DNA from: DATIUV01 sp049322755
GTDB lineage: Bacteria > Pseudomonadota > Gammaproteobacteria > Burkholderiales > UBA6910
Assembly (NCBI GenBank): GCA_049322755.1
Contig: JBMOQX010000047.1
Span: 1-64,000 of the forward strand
Length of the DNA stretch: 64,000 nt
Reading direction: 5' to 3'
Part shown: one piece after another, positions 7,355-16,976 of the stretch
How positions within the stretch are numbered: position 1 is the first letter of the stretch
How the letters are laid out: each line of letters starts with the position of its first letter
Translations under genes and position numbers: made by a program
The notes under the pieces: generated by a model
What the model was told of the DNA's origin: nothing
The model's input: only the letters and a program-made list of their open reading frames with translations
The model's database searches: none

Positions 7355-8512
7355 TCACAGCCAGCGGCGCATCGTCCATCCGACGCCCTCCAGCAGCTTC
7401 TTTGCCCAGCGCCGCCTGGCCCAAGTGTTCGCGAGGATCTGCTGCGACTCGGACAGATCCTCGAGAAAATGCTGTTCCAGGAGCGCGCACTCGCGGGTCG
7501 CCTTCATCACCAAGATCAATTCATAGTTCAGGAAGAAACTGCGGTAGTCCAGATTGGCAGTTCCAATCGCAGACAGTGCTCCGTCGATTACGACGGTTTT
7601 CGCATGCAGCATGCGCGGCAGGTACTCGTAAATACGCACTCCGGCGGACATCAGTTCGCTATAGAAGGCGTGCGCTGCCCAGCGCGTGATCGGCACATCG
7701 CTTTTCGACGGGACCAGCAGTCGCACGTCAATTCCGCGGCGCGCGGCTTTCATGAGACGCTGTTGCGTAAGCAGATCAGGCACGAAATAGGGCGTCGTGA
7801 GGTAGATGCGCTCTCGGGCCGAGGCGAATGCCTCTGAATAAAGACAGCGTATCTGATGGCGGCAGGTGCGCGTGTGGTTCGAGACCAGGCTGGTTGCGCG
7901 TCCGCCGTGCTGCACCGGCATCCAGCGGCGATGTCCTCGCCAGAATGCGTCGAACAGCTTAGCCGCGTCTTCGACGAGTGTGCCGGATATCTCGGCATGA
8001 GCGTCGCGCCACCGCGTCTCCCCGTAGAGCCGGCGCGAACTTTCCCGATGGATATTGAATCCGCCGATGTAGGCGACACGCTCGTCGACCACCAGCAGCT
8101 TGCGGTGGTTGCGGCGGTTGTAGCGCAGCGGTTGGCGCCAACTCCAGCGATGGAACCATCGCACGCGTACGTTCCGTTCGCGCAAGTGGCGTTGCAGCGC
8201 AAGCGACGAACTGCGCCACGCACCGGCTGCGTCAAGGTGCAGCCGCACATCGATGCCCGCCGCGGCGCGCTCGGCCAGCGCCTCGGCGAATTGCCACCCA
8301 ATCTCGTCGCTGGCGAAGATGTAGCTTTCCATGCGCACCGCGTGGCGGGCGCCTCGAATCGACGCGAGCATCGCCGCATAGAGCGCATCGCCTTCTGTGA
8401 ACAGTTCCACGCCCGTCGAGACGGACAGCGGCTCCGCGGAGACGCTGGCGGGAGAAACGCGGCGGCCGCAAGGAGCGGCGGCGCACGACTCGGATTCCCG
8501 GGGAAGATCCAT
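7355..8512 (-). CDS. phospholipase D-family cardiolipin synthase-like enzyme
   Basis: About 385 residues with two HKD catalytic motifs: NHRKLLVVDERVAYIGGFN in the first half and LHAKTVVIDGALSAIGTANLD in the second. This fits ClsB-type cardiolipin synthases, which join phosphatidylglycerol or phosphatidylethanolamine headgroups at the inner membrane. There is no N-terminal membrane segment, as in ClsB. The start at 8512 is 4 bases after the ATPase stop, with AAGG from that junction as ribosome site. The longer upstream frame lies within the ATPase and is rejected. Confidence 0.85.
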   Translation of the reverse strand: MDLPRESESCAAAPCGRRVSPASVSAEPLSVSTGVELFTEGDALYAAMLASIRGARHAVRMESYIFASDEIGWQFAEALAERAAAGIDVRLHLDAAGAWRSSSLALQRHLRERNVRVRWFHRWSWRQPLRYNRRNHRKLLVVDERVAYIGGFNIHRESSRRLYGETRWRDAHAEISGTLVEDAAKLFDAFWRGHRRWMPVQHGGRATSLVSNHTRTCRHQIRCLYSEAFASARERIYLTTPYFVPDLLTQQRLMKAARRGIDVRLLVPSKSDVPITRWAAHAFYSELMSAGVRIYEYLPRMLHAKTVVIDGALSAIGTANLDYRSFFLNYELILVMKATRECALLEQHFLEDLSESQQILANTWARRRWAKKLLEGVGWTMRRWL

Positions 8513-8516
8513 TGCC

Positions 8517-10985
8517 TTAAGCGCTCGCGGCACGTCCTGGCGGCAGCGGGCAGGCGCAACTCGCTGGCGGACATTCGCATTCGTGCAGGGATGCGTGAAC
8601 GCGCTGCAGGTGCCGCGCATGCCCGGCTATACCCTGATGCAGCAAACCCTCCACCCAGACCTTCACGGCACAGTTGAAGACGAACCAGACAAGGGCGTAG
8701 CCCCAAACGAGAAGCGCGTAGCGCCAGCCGATCGGCTCGACGAACCAGCCGTACACCGCACCCAGCGTTCCCGCCACCTGCGTCAGTTCGGTGGTCCAGA
8801 ACAGCCGCCAGTCCGGCCACGGGCGCGTCCAGAACCAGCCGGGCTTGCGGGTAAGGTAGATTGTGAGGTGGCCGGCCACCAGCAGCTTGAGGAAGATTAC
8901 AGTCTGGATGGTCGGTCCCGGCAGTTCGAGCACCCGCTCCGCGATCCAGAACAGCACGAACGAAGAAACGACGCCGAGCAACCCCAGCACGGTGGCCAGG
9001 ACCAGCACGCGCGGCATGTCCCAGCGCACCGGTTGCGGCGCCACGGAGACGTTGTCGTAGGCGATGGTCATGATCGGGAAGTCGTTCAGGATCGCAAGCA
9101 GCACGATCATGACCGCGGTCACCGGGTAGAAATTGAACACCAGGATCGAAAGCGTCATGAAGACCAGCACGCGGATCGTCTCGGCGATGCGGAACATCGC
9201 GTAGCTTGTCATGCGCTCGAAAATCCGGCGTCCCTCTTCCACCGCCTGGGTGATCACCGACAGGCCCGGCGCGGTGAGCACCAGGTCGGCGGCCGCGCGC
9301 GCGGCATCGGTCGCGCCGCTCACCGCGATGCCGATGTCGGCTTGCTTGAGAGCCGGCGCGTCGTTCACCCCGTCGCCGGTCATGCCGACGATGTGTCCCG
9401 CGCCTTGCAGCGCGCGCACGATCTTGAACTTGTGCTCGGGGAACACCTCGGCGAAGCCTCCGGCGGCTTCGATGCGCGCGCCGTCGCCGTCGCTCTTTTC
9501 GTGCTCGAAGACTTCGCGCGCCGAGACGATGTTGGTGCCGAGCTTGAGCTTGCGCGCGGTCTCGCGCGCGATGGCGGTGTGATCGCCGGTGACCATGCGC
9601 ACGCTCAATCCCATTTCCGCGGCCCTCGCCACCGTCTGCGCCGAATCGTCGCGCGGCGGGTCGAACAGCGAGAGAAGGCCGAGGAAGCGCCAGCCGCCTC
9701 CCGCGTCCGTGCGGGCCACGCCGAGGGTGCGGTAGCCTTTCGCGGCCAGTTCGTCGGTATGGCCGTGCACTTGCGCTTCCAGCTTCGGATCGGCTTGCGC
9801 CAGTTCGAGGATGACCTGGGGAGCGCCCTTGGCGACGCGGAAGCGCTCGTCACCGCGGCCGACCTCGGCCTCGGCGCGCTTGCGTACCGGATCGAACGGC
9901 TCGAAGCTCGAGACCTGGTATTCGGCCAGGGTCGCAGACTGCTTCGCCCCCTTGAGGACCGCCGCGTCGATGACGTCCGGGCTTTCGCGCTCGCAGGCCA
10001 GGGCCGCCGCGAGCAACAGCTCCTCCTTGTCGCGCGCCGCGATCGCGATCGGCTCGCCGAGGGTGATTTCGTTCTTCGTCAGTGTTCCAGTCTTGTCGGA
10101 GCACAGGATATCCATGCCGGCCAGTTCCTCGATCGACACCAACCTGGAGACGATCGCCTGCATGCGCGCGAGCGCCGAAGCGCCCACCGCGAGCGTCACC
10201 GACAGTACTGCCGGCAGCGCGACCGGGATCGCCGCGACGGTGAGGATCAGCGCGAACAGCAGCGTCTCCGCCCAGGGATCGCCCCGGAACAGCGCGACGA
10301 CGAGGATCAGCGCGACGAGTGCAAGGGTCGTGAGGATCAGGAAATTGCCGATCTTCAGTACGGCCTGCTGGAAGTGCGACACAGCGCCCGCTTGCTGGAC
10401 GAGCCGGGCGGTCTTGCCGAAGAACGTGTTCATTCCAGTGGCCGTCACCAACGCGCGCATCTCGCCCTGGCGAACCACGGCGCCGGAATATGCCGTGTCG
10501 CCGGGTTTCTTGTCCACCGGGAGCGATTCGCCGGTCAACGCCGATTCGTCCAGGCTCAGGAAGCTTCCCGCCTCGAGGGTCGCGTCGGCGGGCACGATGT
10601 TGCCCAGACGCAGGAACACCACGTCCCCCGGCACCAGCTGTTTCGAGGGCAGATCCTGCCAGCCACCGTCGCGCAGCACGCGTGCCGTGGGCGCGAGCCT
10701 GCCCTTGAGCGCCTGGATGGCGGTGTCGGCCTTGAACTCCTCCCAGAAGCCGACGCCGGCGTTGAGCAGCAGCATCAGCGCGATGATCGAGAAGTCCTCC
10801 CAGCGCTGCACCGACGCAGACAAGATTGCCGCGATCTCGATCATCCACGGGATCGGGCCCCAGAAGAAGCCGAGCAGCCTGCGCAGGGGGCTGACGTGCT
10901 CTTCGCGGATTGCGTTCTCGCCGTATTGCTCCAGGCGGGTCTTCGCTTCCGCCGAGGTCAGTCCGGTTTGCGTCGCTGACGGCAT
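8517..10985 (-). CDS. plasma-membrane proton-efflux P-type ATPase (P3A)
   Basis: 822 residues, typical of bacterial and archaeal relatives of fungal/plant Pma1. Features in order: cation-ATPase N-terminus TSAEAKTRLEQYGENAIREE; actuator loop SLDESALTGESLPVDKKPGD; TM4 region AAIPVALPAVLSVTLAVGA; phosphorylation site CSDKTGTLTKNE with the catalytic Asp; hinge MTGDGVNDAPALKQADIG; and a C-terminal membrane block. Heavy-metal CPx and Ca2+ signatures are absent, so proton export is the likely role. It ends 4 bases before the PLD gene and starts 9 bases after the GH65 fusion, so it is probably in the same operon. Confidence 0.9.
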   Translation of the reverse strand: MPSATQTGLTSAEAKTRLEQYGENAIREEHVSPLRRLLGFFWGPIPWMIEIAAILSASVQRWEDFSIIALMLLLNAGVGFWEEFKADTAIQALKGRLAPTARVLRDGGWQDLPSKQLVPGDVVFLRLGNIVPADATLEAGSFLSLDESALTGESLPVDKKPGDTAYSGAVVRQGEMRALVTATGMNTFFGKTARLVQQAGAVSHFQQAVLKIGNFLILTTLALVALILVVALFRGDPWAETLLFALILTVAAIPVALPAVLSVTLAVGASALARMQAIVSRLVSIEELAGMDILCSDKTGTLTKNEITLGEPIAIAARDKEELLLAAALACERESPDVIDAAVLKGAKQSATLAEYQVSSFEPFDPVRKRAEAEVGRGDERFRVAKGAPQVILELAQADPKLEAQVHGHTDELAAKGYRTLGVARTDAGGGWRFLGLLSLFDPPRDDSAQTVARAAEMGLSVRMVTGDHTAIARETARKLKLGTNIVSAREVFEHEKSDGDGARIEAAGGFAEVFPEHKFKIVRALQGAGHIVGMTGDGVNDAPALKQADIGIAVSGATDAARAAADLVLTAPGLSVITQAVEEGRRIFERMTSYAMFRIAETIRVLVFMTLSILVFNFYPVTAVMIVLLAILNDFPIMTIAYDNVSVAPQPVRWDMPRVLVLATVLGLLGVVSSFVLFWIAERVLELPGPTIQTVIFLKLLVAGHLTIYLTRKPGWFWTRPWPDWRLFWTTELTQVAGTLGAVYGWFVEPIGWRYALLVWGYALVWFVFNCAVKVWVEGLLHQGIAGHARHLQRVHASLHECECPPASCACPLPPGRAASA

Positions 10986-10994
10986 GCAATCCTC

Positions 10995-13900
10995 CTATCC
11001 ACCACCCGGACGGCGCGGATCCGACGGGCGATGGAGTGCCCGGCGACTTTCCGCACCTTCGTGCCGCGCCTTACCCTGACCAGCCGAGTGGATATGACGT
11101 CCCTCGCTTGCCTGGGCCGAGTCCTTCTCGGCAATTACGCCATCCGCTGCCGCGTCATTCAATCGAAACACGCGGGTAGTGCCGCTAACGAATTCGCAGA
11201 CCTTGCCGTCGACGCACAAGGTGATCGGCAGCGCCGCGCCGCCACGCCCGCGAACCGTGAGTGCGTTGCGCGTGAGCCGCAAATCGAGTGAGTGGCCGCG
11301 GTAGCGGATGCGCATGTCGAGGCGCTCCATCTCACGCGGTAATTCCGGCGCGAGGTGAAGGACATCGCCTCTGACTTCGATACCCGTCGAGACGCGCTGC
11401 ACCAGATCGACCGTTCCCGCCATGGCGCCGAGGTGGACACCCTCGGCGGTGGTGCCCTGCTGGATATCGCTCACGTCGCTCTGCAGCGCCTCCGCGAAGA
11501 AGTCCATCGCGCGCGGACGATCGGAGCGCGCCATGATCCAGGCGCACACCACACGGCACAGCGTGGAGCCGCGGGACAGGCGGCCGGCGTAGTAAGCGAT
11601 GTTTCGCGGAATGGTCTCGTATTCGAACGGATAGCCGAGACGTTCGAACAATTGGCGGAGCTCCTCGGAGGAAAACAGGTAGAACAACATCATCACGTCG
11701 GCCTGTTTCGCGAGCTTGTAACGGTTGGTGCTGTCGTTCTCCGCCTCGAGGATGAGATCGAGACGCTGGATGTTTCCGTAGCGGGCCCGGTAGTCCTCCC
11801 AATCGAGCTCACGCAGTCTTTCGTAGCCTTCGAACTGGCTGATGATCCCGTCGTCGTGGAACGGCACGACCATCCTCCGGCTGATGTCGCCCCAGCGCGC
11901 GATCTCCTCCGCCGAGATGCCAAGCCGCGTTGTCAGCTCGGCGCGACGCATATCGGAGATCAGCTCGAGCACCTCCAGCGCGCGGCACAGCACCCACACG
12001 GCCATGATGTTGGTGTAGGCGTTGTTGTTGATTCCGGGTGTTGATGAATCCGGATAGGCGTCGTGAAATTCGTCTGGGCCCATCACCGCGCGGATCTCGT
12101 AGCGCGCGCGTTCGTCGTTGAAGCTCGCGATGCTCGACCAGAAGCGGGCGATATCGAGGATCAACTCCGCGCCGTAGGAGTGAAGGAACTCGAGGTCATG
12201 GGTGACCTGGAAGTACTGCCAGACGTTGTAGGCGATGGCACTTCCGACATGGCGTTGCAGATAGGAGTTGTCGGGCACCCAGCGCTGCGAGCGCGGGTTC
12301 AGGTTGAGCGCCTGGGTCTCTTCCTGACCATCGCTTCCGCTCTGCCAGGGGAACATCGCTCCCTTGTGCCCGGCGGCCGCGGCGGCCGCGCGTGCCTCGC
12401 CCAGGCGCCGGTAGCGGTACATCAGCAGCGAGCGGGTGATTTCGGGCATTCGATAATTGAAAAACGGGAAGATGAACAGTTCATCCCAGAAGATATGGCC
12501 CTGATACGCTTCCCCGGTCCAGCCCCGCGCTGGCACACCGATATCGAGTCCGATGGAGTTGGGCGATACGGCCTGCAGCAGGTGGAACATGTTCAACCGA
12601 AGCAGCATCGGAACATCCAACTTGAATCCGGAACCGGCCGGCTGGATATGCACCTCGAAGCGGCGCCACAGGTGTTTCCAGGCAAGCACATGCTCCGCCA
12701 TCACGGCCTCGAAGCGCCCCGCGCGCGCGATCGCCTTGCGCGCCTCCAGCGCGCACTCGGAAATGGCGTGGTCGCGCGAGGTATAAAAAGAGGCCAGCTT
12801 CTCCAGCACCAGCGTCTCGCCTTGCTTGAGGTCGACTTTGAATTCCTGCCCGATGTATCCCGGTTCCTCGATGACCCGGCGCCGAATGCCGAGAAGCTGT
12901 CCGTCGACGAAAGCCCGCGTGCGCGCCGTCTGCGCGACATGAATGTCCGACTGGCCGGTGCGCACCCGCAGGGTCACGCTATCCTCGCCGACGACTTCGC
13001 CTGCCAGCGGCTCGAGGTGCTTGTTGCTGAACTTGCGGTACAGCTTCGCGCCCGCGTTGACGACGCGCCCGTCGATCGCCGAACGCACCGTGACGCCTGC
13101 CGACCAGTTCTCCGCGGTCAGCGTCAGTTCCAGCGCGCCCAGATGCATGTCGTCCATCGAGACCAGGCGTCGCTCCTTGAGCGTACTGCGCCGCCGTTGG
13201 CGATCCTCGAAGCTTATGTATCGCAACAGCATGCCGCGCCGCAGGTCGAGTTCCTGGCGGTAGGACAGGATCGTGACCGCTCTCGCCTCGAACCAGTCCT
13301 CCCCGGCGATATGAAACCCGAGCGCGAGCCAGTTCGGAAAATTGACCAGATCCTCGTTCTCGACGACGCGGCCGGCGATGTCGGTGCGCAACCGGTTGTA
13401 GCCGCCGGCGAGGTAGGTGCCCGGATAGTGAATGTCATCCGCCACCGCCCCGACGGCGGCACCGCGCGTCGCGAAATAGCCATTCCCCAAGGTGCACAAG
13501 GCTTCGCGGACACCCTCCTGTGCCGGGTCGAAGTCCTCGAACACCAATGACCATGTGGCAGGCGGCTCCTCTGCCACCCGGATCTGTCCCATATCGGTCA
13601 CCACCACATCGGCGCCGGCTTCGCGCAGCGCCTGCGCCTGCCCGCGGCGATCAACGCCGATGACGCAGCCGAATCGGCCCGCGCGCCCGGCTTCGATGCC
13701 GGCAATCGCGTCCTCCACGACGACGGCGCGCGAAGGTTCTGCCCCGAGACGCCGTGCCGCCTCCAGAAAAGCATCCGCTGCCGGCTTGCCCTTGAGCTCG
13801 AGGCGGGTGATGTCGGTTCCATCCACGCGCGTATCGAACAGCTCCGCGATGCCCGCTGCCTCGAGCACCGCCGCGCAGTTGTTGCTGGAAGAAACGACGG

Positions 13901-14330
13901 CGGTTTTGATCTCCTGCGCCCGGAGTTTGCGCACCAGCGCGAGCGCCGCTTCGTAGGGCTCGACGCCATGCTGCTCCAGGTGTTGCAGGAAATACCGGTC
14001 CTTCAGATTGCCGAGCGCGCTCACGCTTTGCACCTCGGGGCCGTCTTCGGGTGCGCCCAACGGCAATTCGATTCCGCGTGACTCGAGGAAGGCTGCCACG
14101 CCGTCGTAACGCGGTTTGCCGTCGACATGGCGCGGGTAGTCGGTGTTGATATCAAAGGGCACGAACGGCTCGCCGGTCTGCGCGGAGCGCTGTTCGAGAA
14201 AACCGTCGAACAGCTTTTTCCAGGCCGCGGCATGCACGCTCGCCGTCCTGGTCAGCACCCCGTCGAGATCGAACAGAATCGCGTCATAGTCGCGCGGCGA
14301 AAGCGTTACGACCGGGCAGGCGCAGGTCAT
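10995..14330 (-). CDS. beta-phosphoglucomutase / GH65 glycoside phosphorylase fusion
   Basis: 1,111 residues. The first about 255 form a HAD-type beta-phosphoglucomutase: nucleophile motif ILFDLDGVLTRTA, AVVSSSNNCAAVLEAAG, ELKGKPAADAFLEAARRLG and VVVEDAIAGIEAGRAG. Residues from about 275 are a GH65 protein, with ALCTLGNGYFATRGA, the catalytic-acid region AVMGPDEFHDAYP and NNNAYTNIMAVWVL. GH65 phosphorylases split maltose, trehalose, kojibiose or nigerose to beta-glucose-1-phosphate, which beta-PGM turns into glucose-6-phosphate, so the fusion couples consecutive steps. Some GH65 members are hydrolases; the substrate cannot be told from sequence. It lies between hflC and the proton ATPase. Confidence 0.88.
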   Translation of the reverse strand: MTCACPVVTLSPRDYDAILFDLDGVLTRTASVHAAAWKKLFDGFLEQRSAQTGEPFVPFDINTDYPRHVDGKPRYDGVAAFLESRGIELPLGAPEDGPEVQSVSALGNLKDRYFLQHLEQHGVEPYEAALALVRKLRAQEIKTAVVSSSNNCAAVLEAAGIAELFDTRVDGTDITRLELKGKPAADAFLEAARRLGAEPSRAVVVEDAIAGIEAGRAGRFGCVIGVDRRGQAQALREAGADVVVTDMGQIRVAEEPPATWSLVFEDFDPAQEGVREALCTLGNGYFATRGAAVGAVADDIHYPGTYLAGGYNRLRTDIAGRVVENEDLVNFPNWLALGFHIAGEDWFEARAVTILSYRQELDLRRGMLLRYISFEDRQRRRSTLKERRLVSMDDMHLGALELTLTAENWSAGVTVRSAIDGRVVNAGAKLYRKFSNKHLEPLAGEVVGEDSVTLRVRTGQSDIHVAQTARTRAFVDGQLLGIRRRVIEEPGYIGQEFKVDLKQGETLVLEKLASFYTSRDHAISECALEARKAIARAGRFEAVMAEHVLAWKHLWRRFEVHIQPAGSGFKLDVPMLLRLNMFHLLQAVSPNSIGLDIGVPARGWTGEAYQGHIFWDELFIFPFFNYRMPEITRSLLMYRYRRLGEARAAAAAAGHKGAMFPWQSGSDGQEETQALNLNPRSQRWVPDNSYLQRHVGSAIAYNVWQYFQVTHDLEFLHSYGAELILDIARFWSSIASFNDERARYEIRAVMGPDEFHDAYPDSSTPGINNNAYTNIMAVWVLCRALEVLELISDMRRAELTTRLGISAEEIARWGDISRRMVVPFHDDGIISQFEGYERLRELDWEDYRARYGNIQRLDLILEAENDSTNRYKLAKQADVMMLFYLFSSEELRQLFERLGYPFEYETIPRNIAYYAGRLSRGSTLCRVVCAWIMARSDRPRAMDFFAEALQSDVSDIQQGTTAEGVHLGAMAGTVDLVQRVSTGIEVRGDVLHLAPELPREMERLDMRIRYRGHSLDLRLTRNALTVRGRGGAALPITLCVDGKVCEFVSGTTRVFRLNDAAADGVIAEKDSAQASEGRHIHSAGQGKARHEGAESRRALHRPSDPRRPGGG

Positions 14331-14345
14331 GTCTGACTCGCGGCA

Positions 14346-15320
14346 TCAGCGGGCCGGCCGCGCTGCGGCCGTCACCCCGGAGCACTTCAGGTAACGGTAG
14401 TAGTCGCTGTCCGTCGTGAGGATCACCATCGAATTTTTGTTCTGCCCCTCCTTGTATGCCTCCAGCGTTCGCGAGAAGGCGTAGAATTCGGGATCGCCGC
14501 TATAGGCTGCCCCGTACACGCGGGTGGCCTCGGCGTCGGCTTTCCCCCGGATTTCCTGGACCCGCCGGTAGGCGGTGGAGCGGATCTGGCGCAGTTCCTT
14601 CTCCATGGTCCCCAGGATCTCGGCGCTCCGGCCTTCGCCCTCGGACCGGAACTGGGCGGCGATCCGTTTGCGTTCCGAGATCATCCGGGCATAGACCTTC
14701 TCCCGGACGCTCTCCACGTAATCGAGGCGCTTGATGCGCACGTCCACCAGCTCGATCCCGTACTGGGGGATGACCTTCCGCGCTTCGGCCAGGATGGTCC
14801 GGGTGATCTCCTCGCGTCCGCGGACGACCGCCTTCTTCAACTCCTCCCGCACCTCGGCGGGGACCTCCTCCAGAATCTCTCCCTCGGGAACTATCCACGA
14901 GGCGCTGCGGACCAGCTCCACCAGCTCGCTGCCCGAAACCTGGTCGCGCACGACGGAGTCGATAATGTCGTTCAGGCGCGATCGGGCGCCGGCCTCCGTG
15001 GCTACGCTCTCGAGGAACTTCTTGGCGTCGGCGATCCGCCAGCGGGCCGTCGTGTCGACCCAGATGAACTCCCGCCCTTTGGTGGGGATCTGGTTGGGGT
15101 CGCCGTCCCAGATGAGGAGGCGCTTCTCGAAGCGGCGCGCCTCCTGGATGAGGGGGAGCTTGACATGCAGCCCGGCCTCGGTCACCGGTTCGCCCACGGG
15201 CCGGCCGAACTGGACGATCACCGCCTGCTCGCCCTCCTCCAGCGTGTAGAAGGTCCCGGAGACGACGATGAGAACCGCCAGCGCGAGGATCCCGATTCCA
15301 ATATTCAGCACGTTCTTCAT
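14346..15320 (-). CDS. hflC: HflC, modulator of FtsH protease
   Basis: 324 residues. One N-terminal transmembrane helix (IGILALAVLIVVSGTFY) is followed by the SPFH/band-7 domain beginning TLEEGEQAVIVQFGRPVGEP. The conserved C-terminal region reads SGDPEFYAFSRTLEAYKEG and ends SDYYRYLK plus a short tail. HflC pairs with HflK in a membrane assembly that restrains FtsH. The ATG at 15320 overlaps the true hflK stop (15319-15317), supporting coupled translation of the pair. Confidence 0.92.
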   Translation of the reverse strand: MKNVLNIGIGILALAVLIVVSGTFYTLEEGEQAVIVQFGRPVGEPVTEAGLHVKLPLIQEARRFEKRLLIWDGDPNQIPTKGREFIWVDTTARWRIADAKKFLESVATEAGARSRLNDIIDSVVRDQVSGSELVELVRSASWIVPEGEILEEVPAEVREELKKAVVRGREEITRTILAEARKVIPQYGIELVDVRIKRLDYVESVREKVYARMISERKRIAAQFRSEGEGRSAEILGTMEKELRQIRSTAYRRVQEIRGKADAEATRVYGAAYSGDPEFYAFSRTLEAYKEGQNKNSMVILTTDSDYYRYLKCSGVTAAARPAR

Positions 15321-16364
15321 GGCCGCTTCCCTCCCGTGACGCCTTCTGCCTGGCCGCTTCCCTTGCCTGCTGCGGCAGGCATCTCACCCGACTCCAGGCG
15401 GAGCCAGGGCAGCAGGGCCTTCTGGTCGCTATCCACGATATACAGGGCTTTCGCTTCGGGCAGGATCCTCCAGGTAGAGGCGGCGGCGCGTGACCTCCGG
15501 AGCCCGCTGGTACTCCGCGAGAACGGCCCGGAATCGCGTTGCCTCTCCGTTCGCGCGGTTGACCCGCTCGACGGCGTAGCCCTCGGCCTCGGTGATCGTC
15601 CGGGTCGCCTCGCCGCGCGCCTTGGGAATCTCCTTATTGGCCTGCTCCTGCGCCTGATTGATCGACCGCTCCCGATCCTGGCGCGCCTCGTTCACCTCGT
15701 TGAAGGCGGGCTTGACGGTGTCCGGAGGCGTCACGTCCTGAAGCTCCACGGTGACCAGGCGAACGCCGGTCTCGTATTCGCTGAGAATCTTTTGCATTTC
15801 CTCCTTTACTTCGGTGGACACGGCCACCCGGCCGACGGTAAGGACATCGCTCCCCAGGCGGTTGCCGACCACCCGGCGCATGACGGCCTCGGCGATGTCC
15901 CGGATCGTCTGCCGGGACTTGCGCACCCGGAACAGGTAGCTTACCGGGTCCTCGATCCGGTACTGGACGATCCACTGCACGTCGATCACGTTCAGGTCGC
16001 CCGTCAGCATCAGCGACACGTCCTTGAATGCCTTCTTGTCAGCCGTGTATTGCGTTCGCCCGCAGGCACCCGTGCCAGCGGTGCCGAACCCGAATTCCTC
16101 CTTGAGGACCCGGGCCGTGGGAACCAGCCGGACGCTCTCGATGCCGTCAGGAAACTTGAAGTACAGGCCCGGACCCACCGTGCGGTTCACCGCCCCGAAG
16201 CGCTGGACGATGCCCGTCTCCTCGGGCTGCACCGTGAACCAGGTCGACCAGAGGAAGATCAGCAGCAACGCTCCCACGATAATTGCGGCGATTCGCCGGC
16301 CGCCGAGCGCGGCGGCGCGTTTTCGCAAGTCCTCGACGATATCTTCGGGTTCATAAGTCGGCAT
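15317..16364 (-). CDS. hflK: HflK, modulator of FtsH protease (frameshifted near the 3' end)
   Basis: One N-terminal membrane helix (RIAAIIVGALLLIFLW) precedes the SPFH domain (VQPEETGIVQRFGAVNRTVG) and the conserved VTVELQDVTPPDTVKPAFNE. From the ATG at 16364, after AAGGAGG, the frame stops at 15429 with SESPVYRG. The expected HflK ending continues in another frame, ILPEAKALYIVDSDQKALLP, and stops at 15317 over the hflC start. A small indel near 15465-15472 (CTGGAGGATCC) therefore separates residue 299 onward from its frame. It may be a real lesion or a sequencing error. Intact length would be about 348 residues. Confidence 0.85.
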
Positions 16365-16923
16365 GGTCTGCCTCCTTTCCGTAAGGGTTTTGGTGCGGCC
16401 CGCGCACGCCTTGCGCGTCCGATGATATTTCCCATCCCGCGGGGCTGCGGCGCAGTGTGGCGACCCGATGTTCCTTGTGCTTTCCGAGCGCGGTCAGGTC
16501 GAGCCGGATCCATTCGCGTTCGGTGACGCGATCGCTCACGTGACAGGACGCGCCGGGAACTTCGCTGAAGACTTGGCCGTTGGCGCTCGCCACGACGAAT
16601 GCAAGCGTGGAAACCGAATCGGGAAGCGCCTCCAGGAACACGAAAATCCTTTCGTCATCCCATTCGCTCGCTCCCGTTGGCGAGTCGCCGGTATGTAGCA
16701 CGCTGCCATTGGCGTTACTCGGGCGGCCGGGATGAACCACCTCCACCACGCGGCCTTCCTCGTCAAACAGTACGCACGACGCATCCAGGTTTGCCGGCTC
16801 CCGGCCGGCGCTCGCGCCGGGTTCCTGCGGATGCCAGTGCAGGCCCATGACGATCTCTTTCAGATCGACTTCCCGATTCGCGCTTACGCTGTCCTTCAGG
16901 CTTATGTGATATTTGCTCCGCAT
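16351..16923 (-). CDS. TerD-family (tellurium-resistance/stress) protein
   Basis: 190 residues. The TerD-fold motifs are DASCVLFDEEGRVVEVVHPG, SVLHTGDSPTGASEWDDE with acidic Ca2+-type ligands, and IFVFLEALPDSVSTLAFVVA. TerD relatives bind Ca2+ and act in poorly defined stress responses. The start at 16923 has AAAGGAGG upstream. A shorter N-terminal part than classical TerD and a basic, His-containing tail are noted. Its 3' end overlaps the start of hflK by 14 bases. Confidence 0.8.
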   Translation of the reverse strand: MRSKYHISLKDSVSANREVDLKEIVMGLHWHPQEPGASAGREPANLDASCVLFDEEGRVVEVVHPGRPSNANGSVLHTGDSPTGASEWDDERIFVFLEALPDSVSTLAFVVASANGQVFSEVPGASCHVSDRVTEREWIRLDLTALGKHKEHRVATLRRSPAGWEISSDAQGVRGPHQNPYGKEADHADL

Positions 16924-16976
16924 GCGTATCCTCCTTTCCTGATTCCTCACTGCGGTATTGCGGCGTGCTCGGGGCA

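Noticed and set aside
8397..10979. 860-codon open frame on the plus strand opposite the proton ATPase
   Set aside because: It is antisense to a gene with complete P-type ATPase motifs; high GC keeps the complementary frame open. Its protein is Arg/His/Asp-rich and has no known domain.
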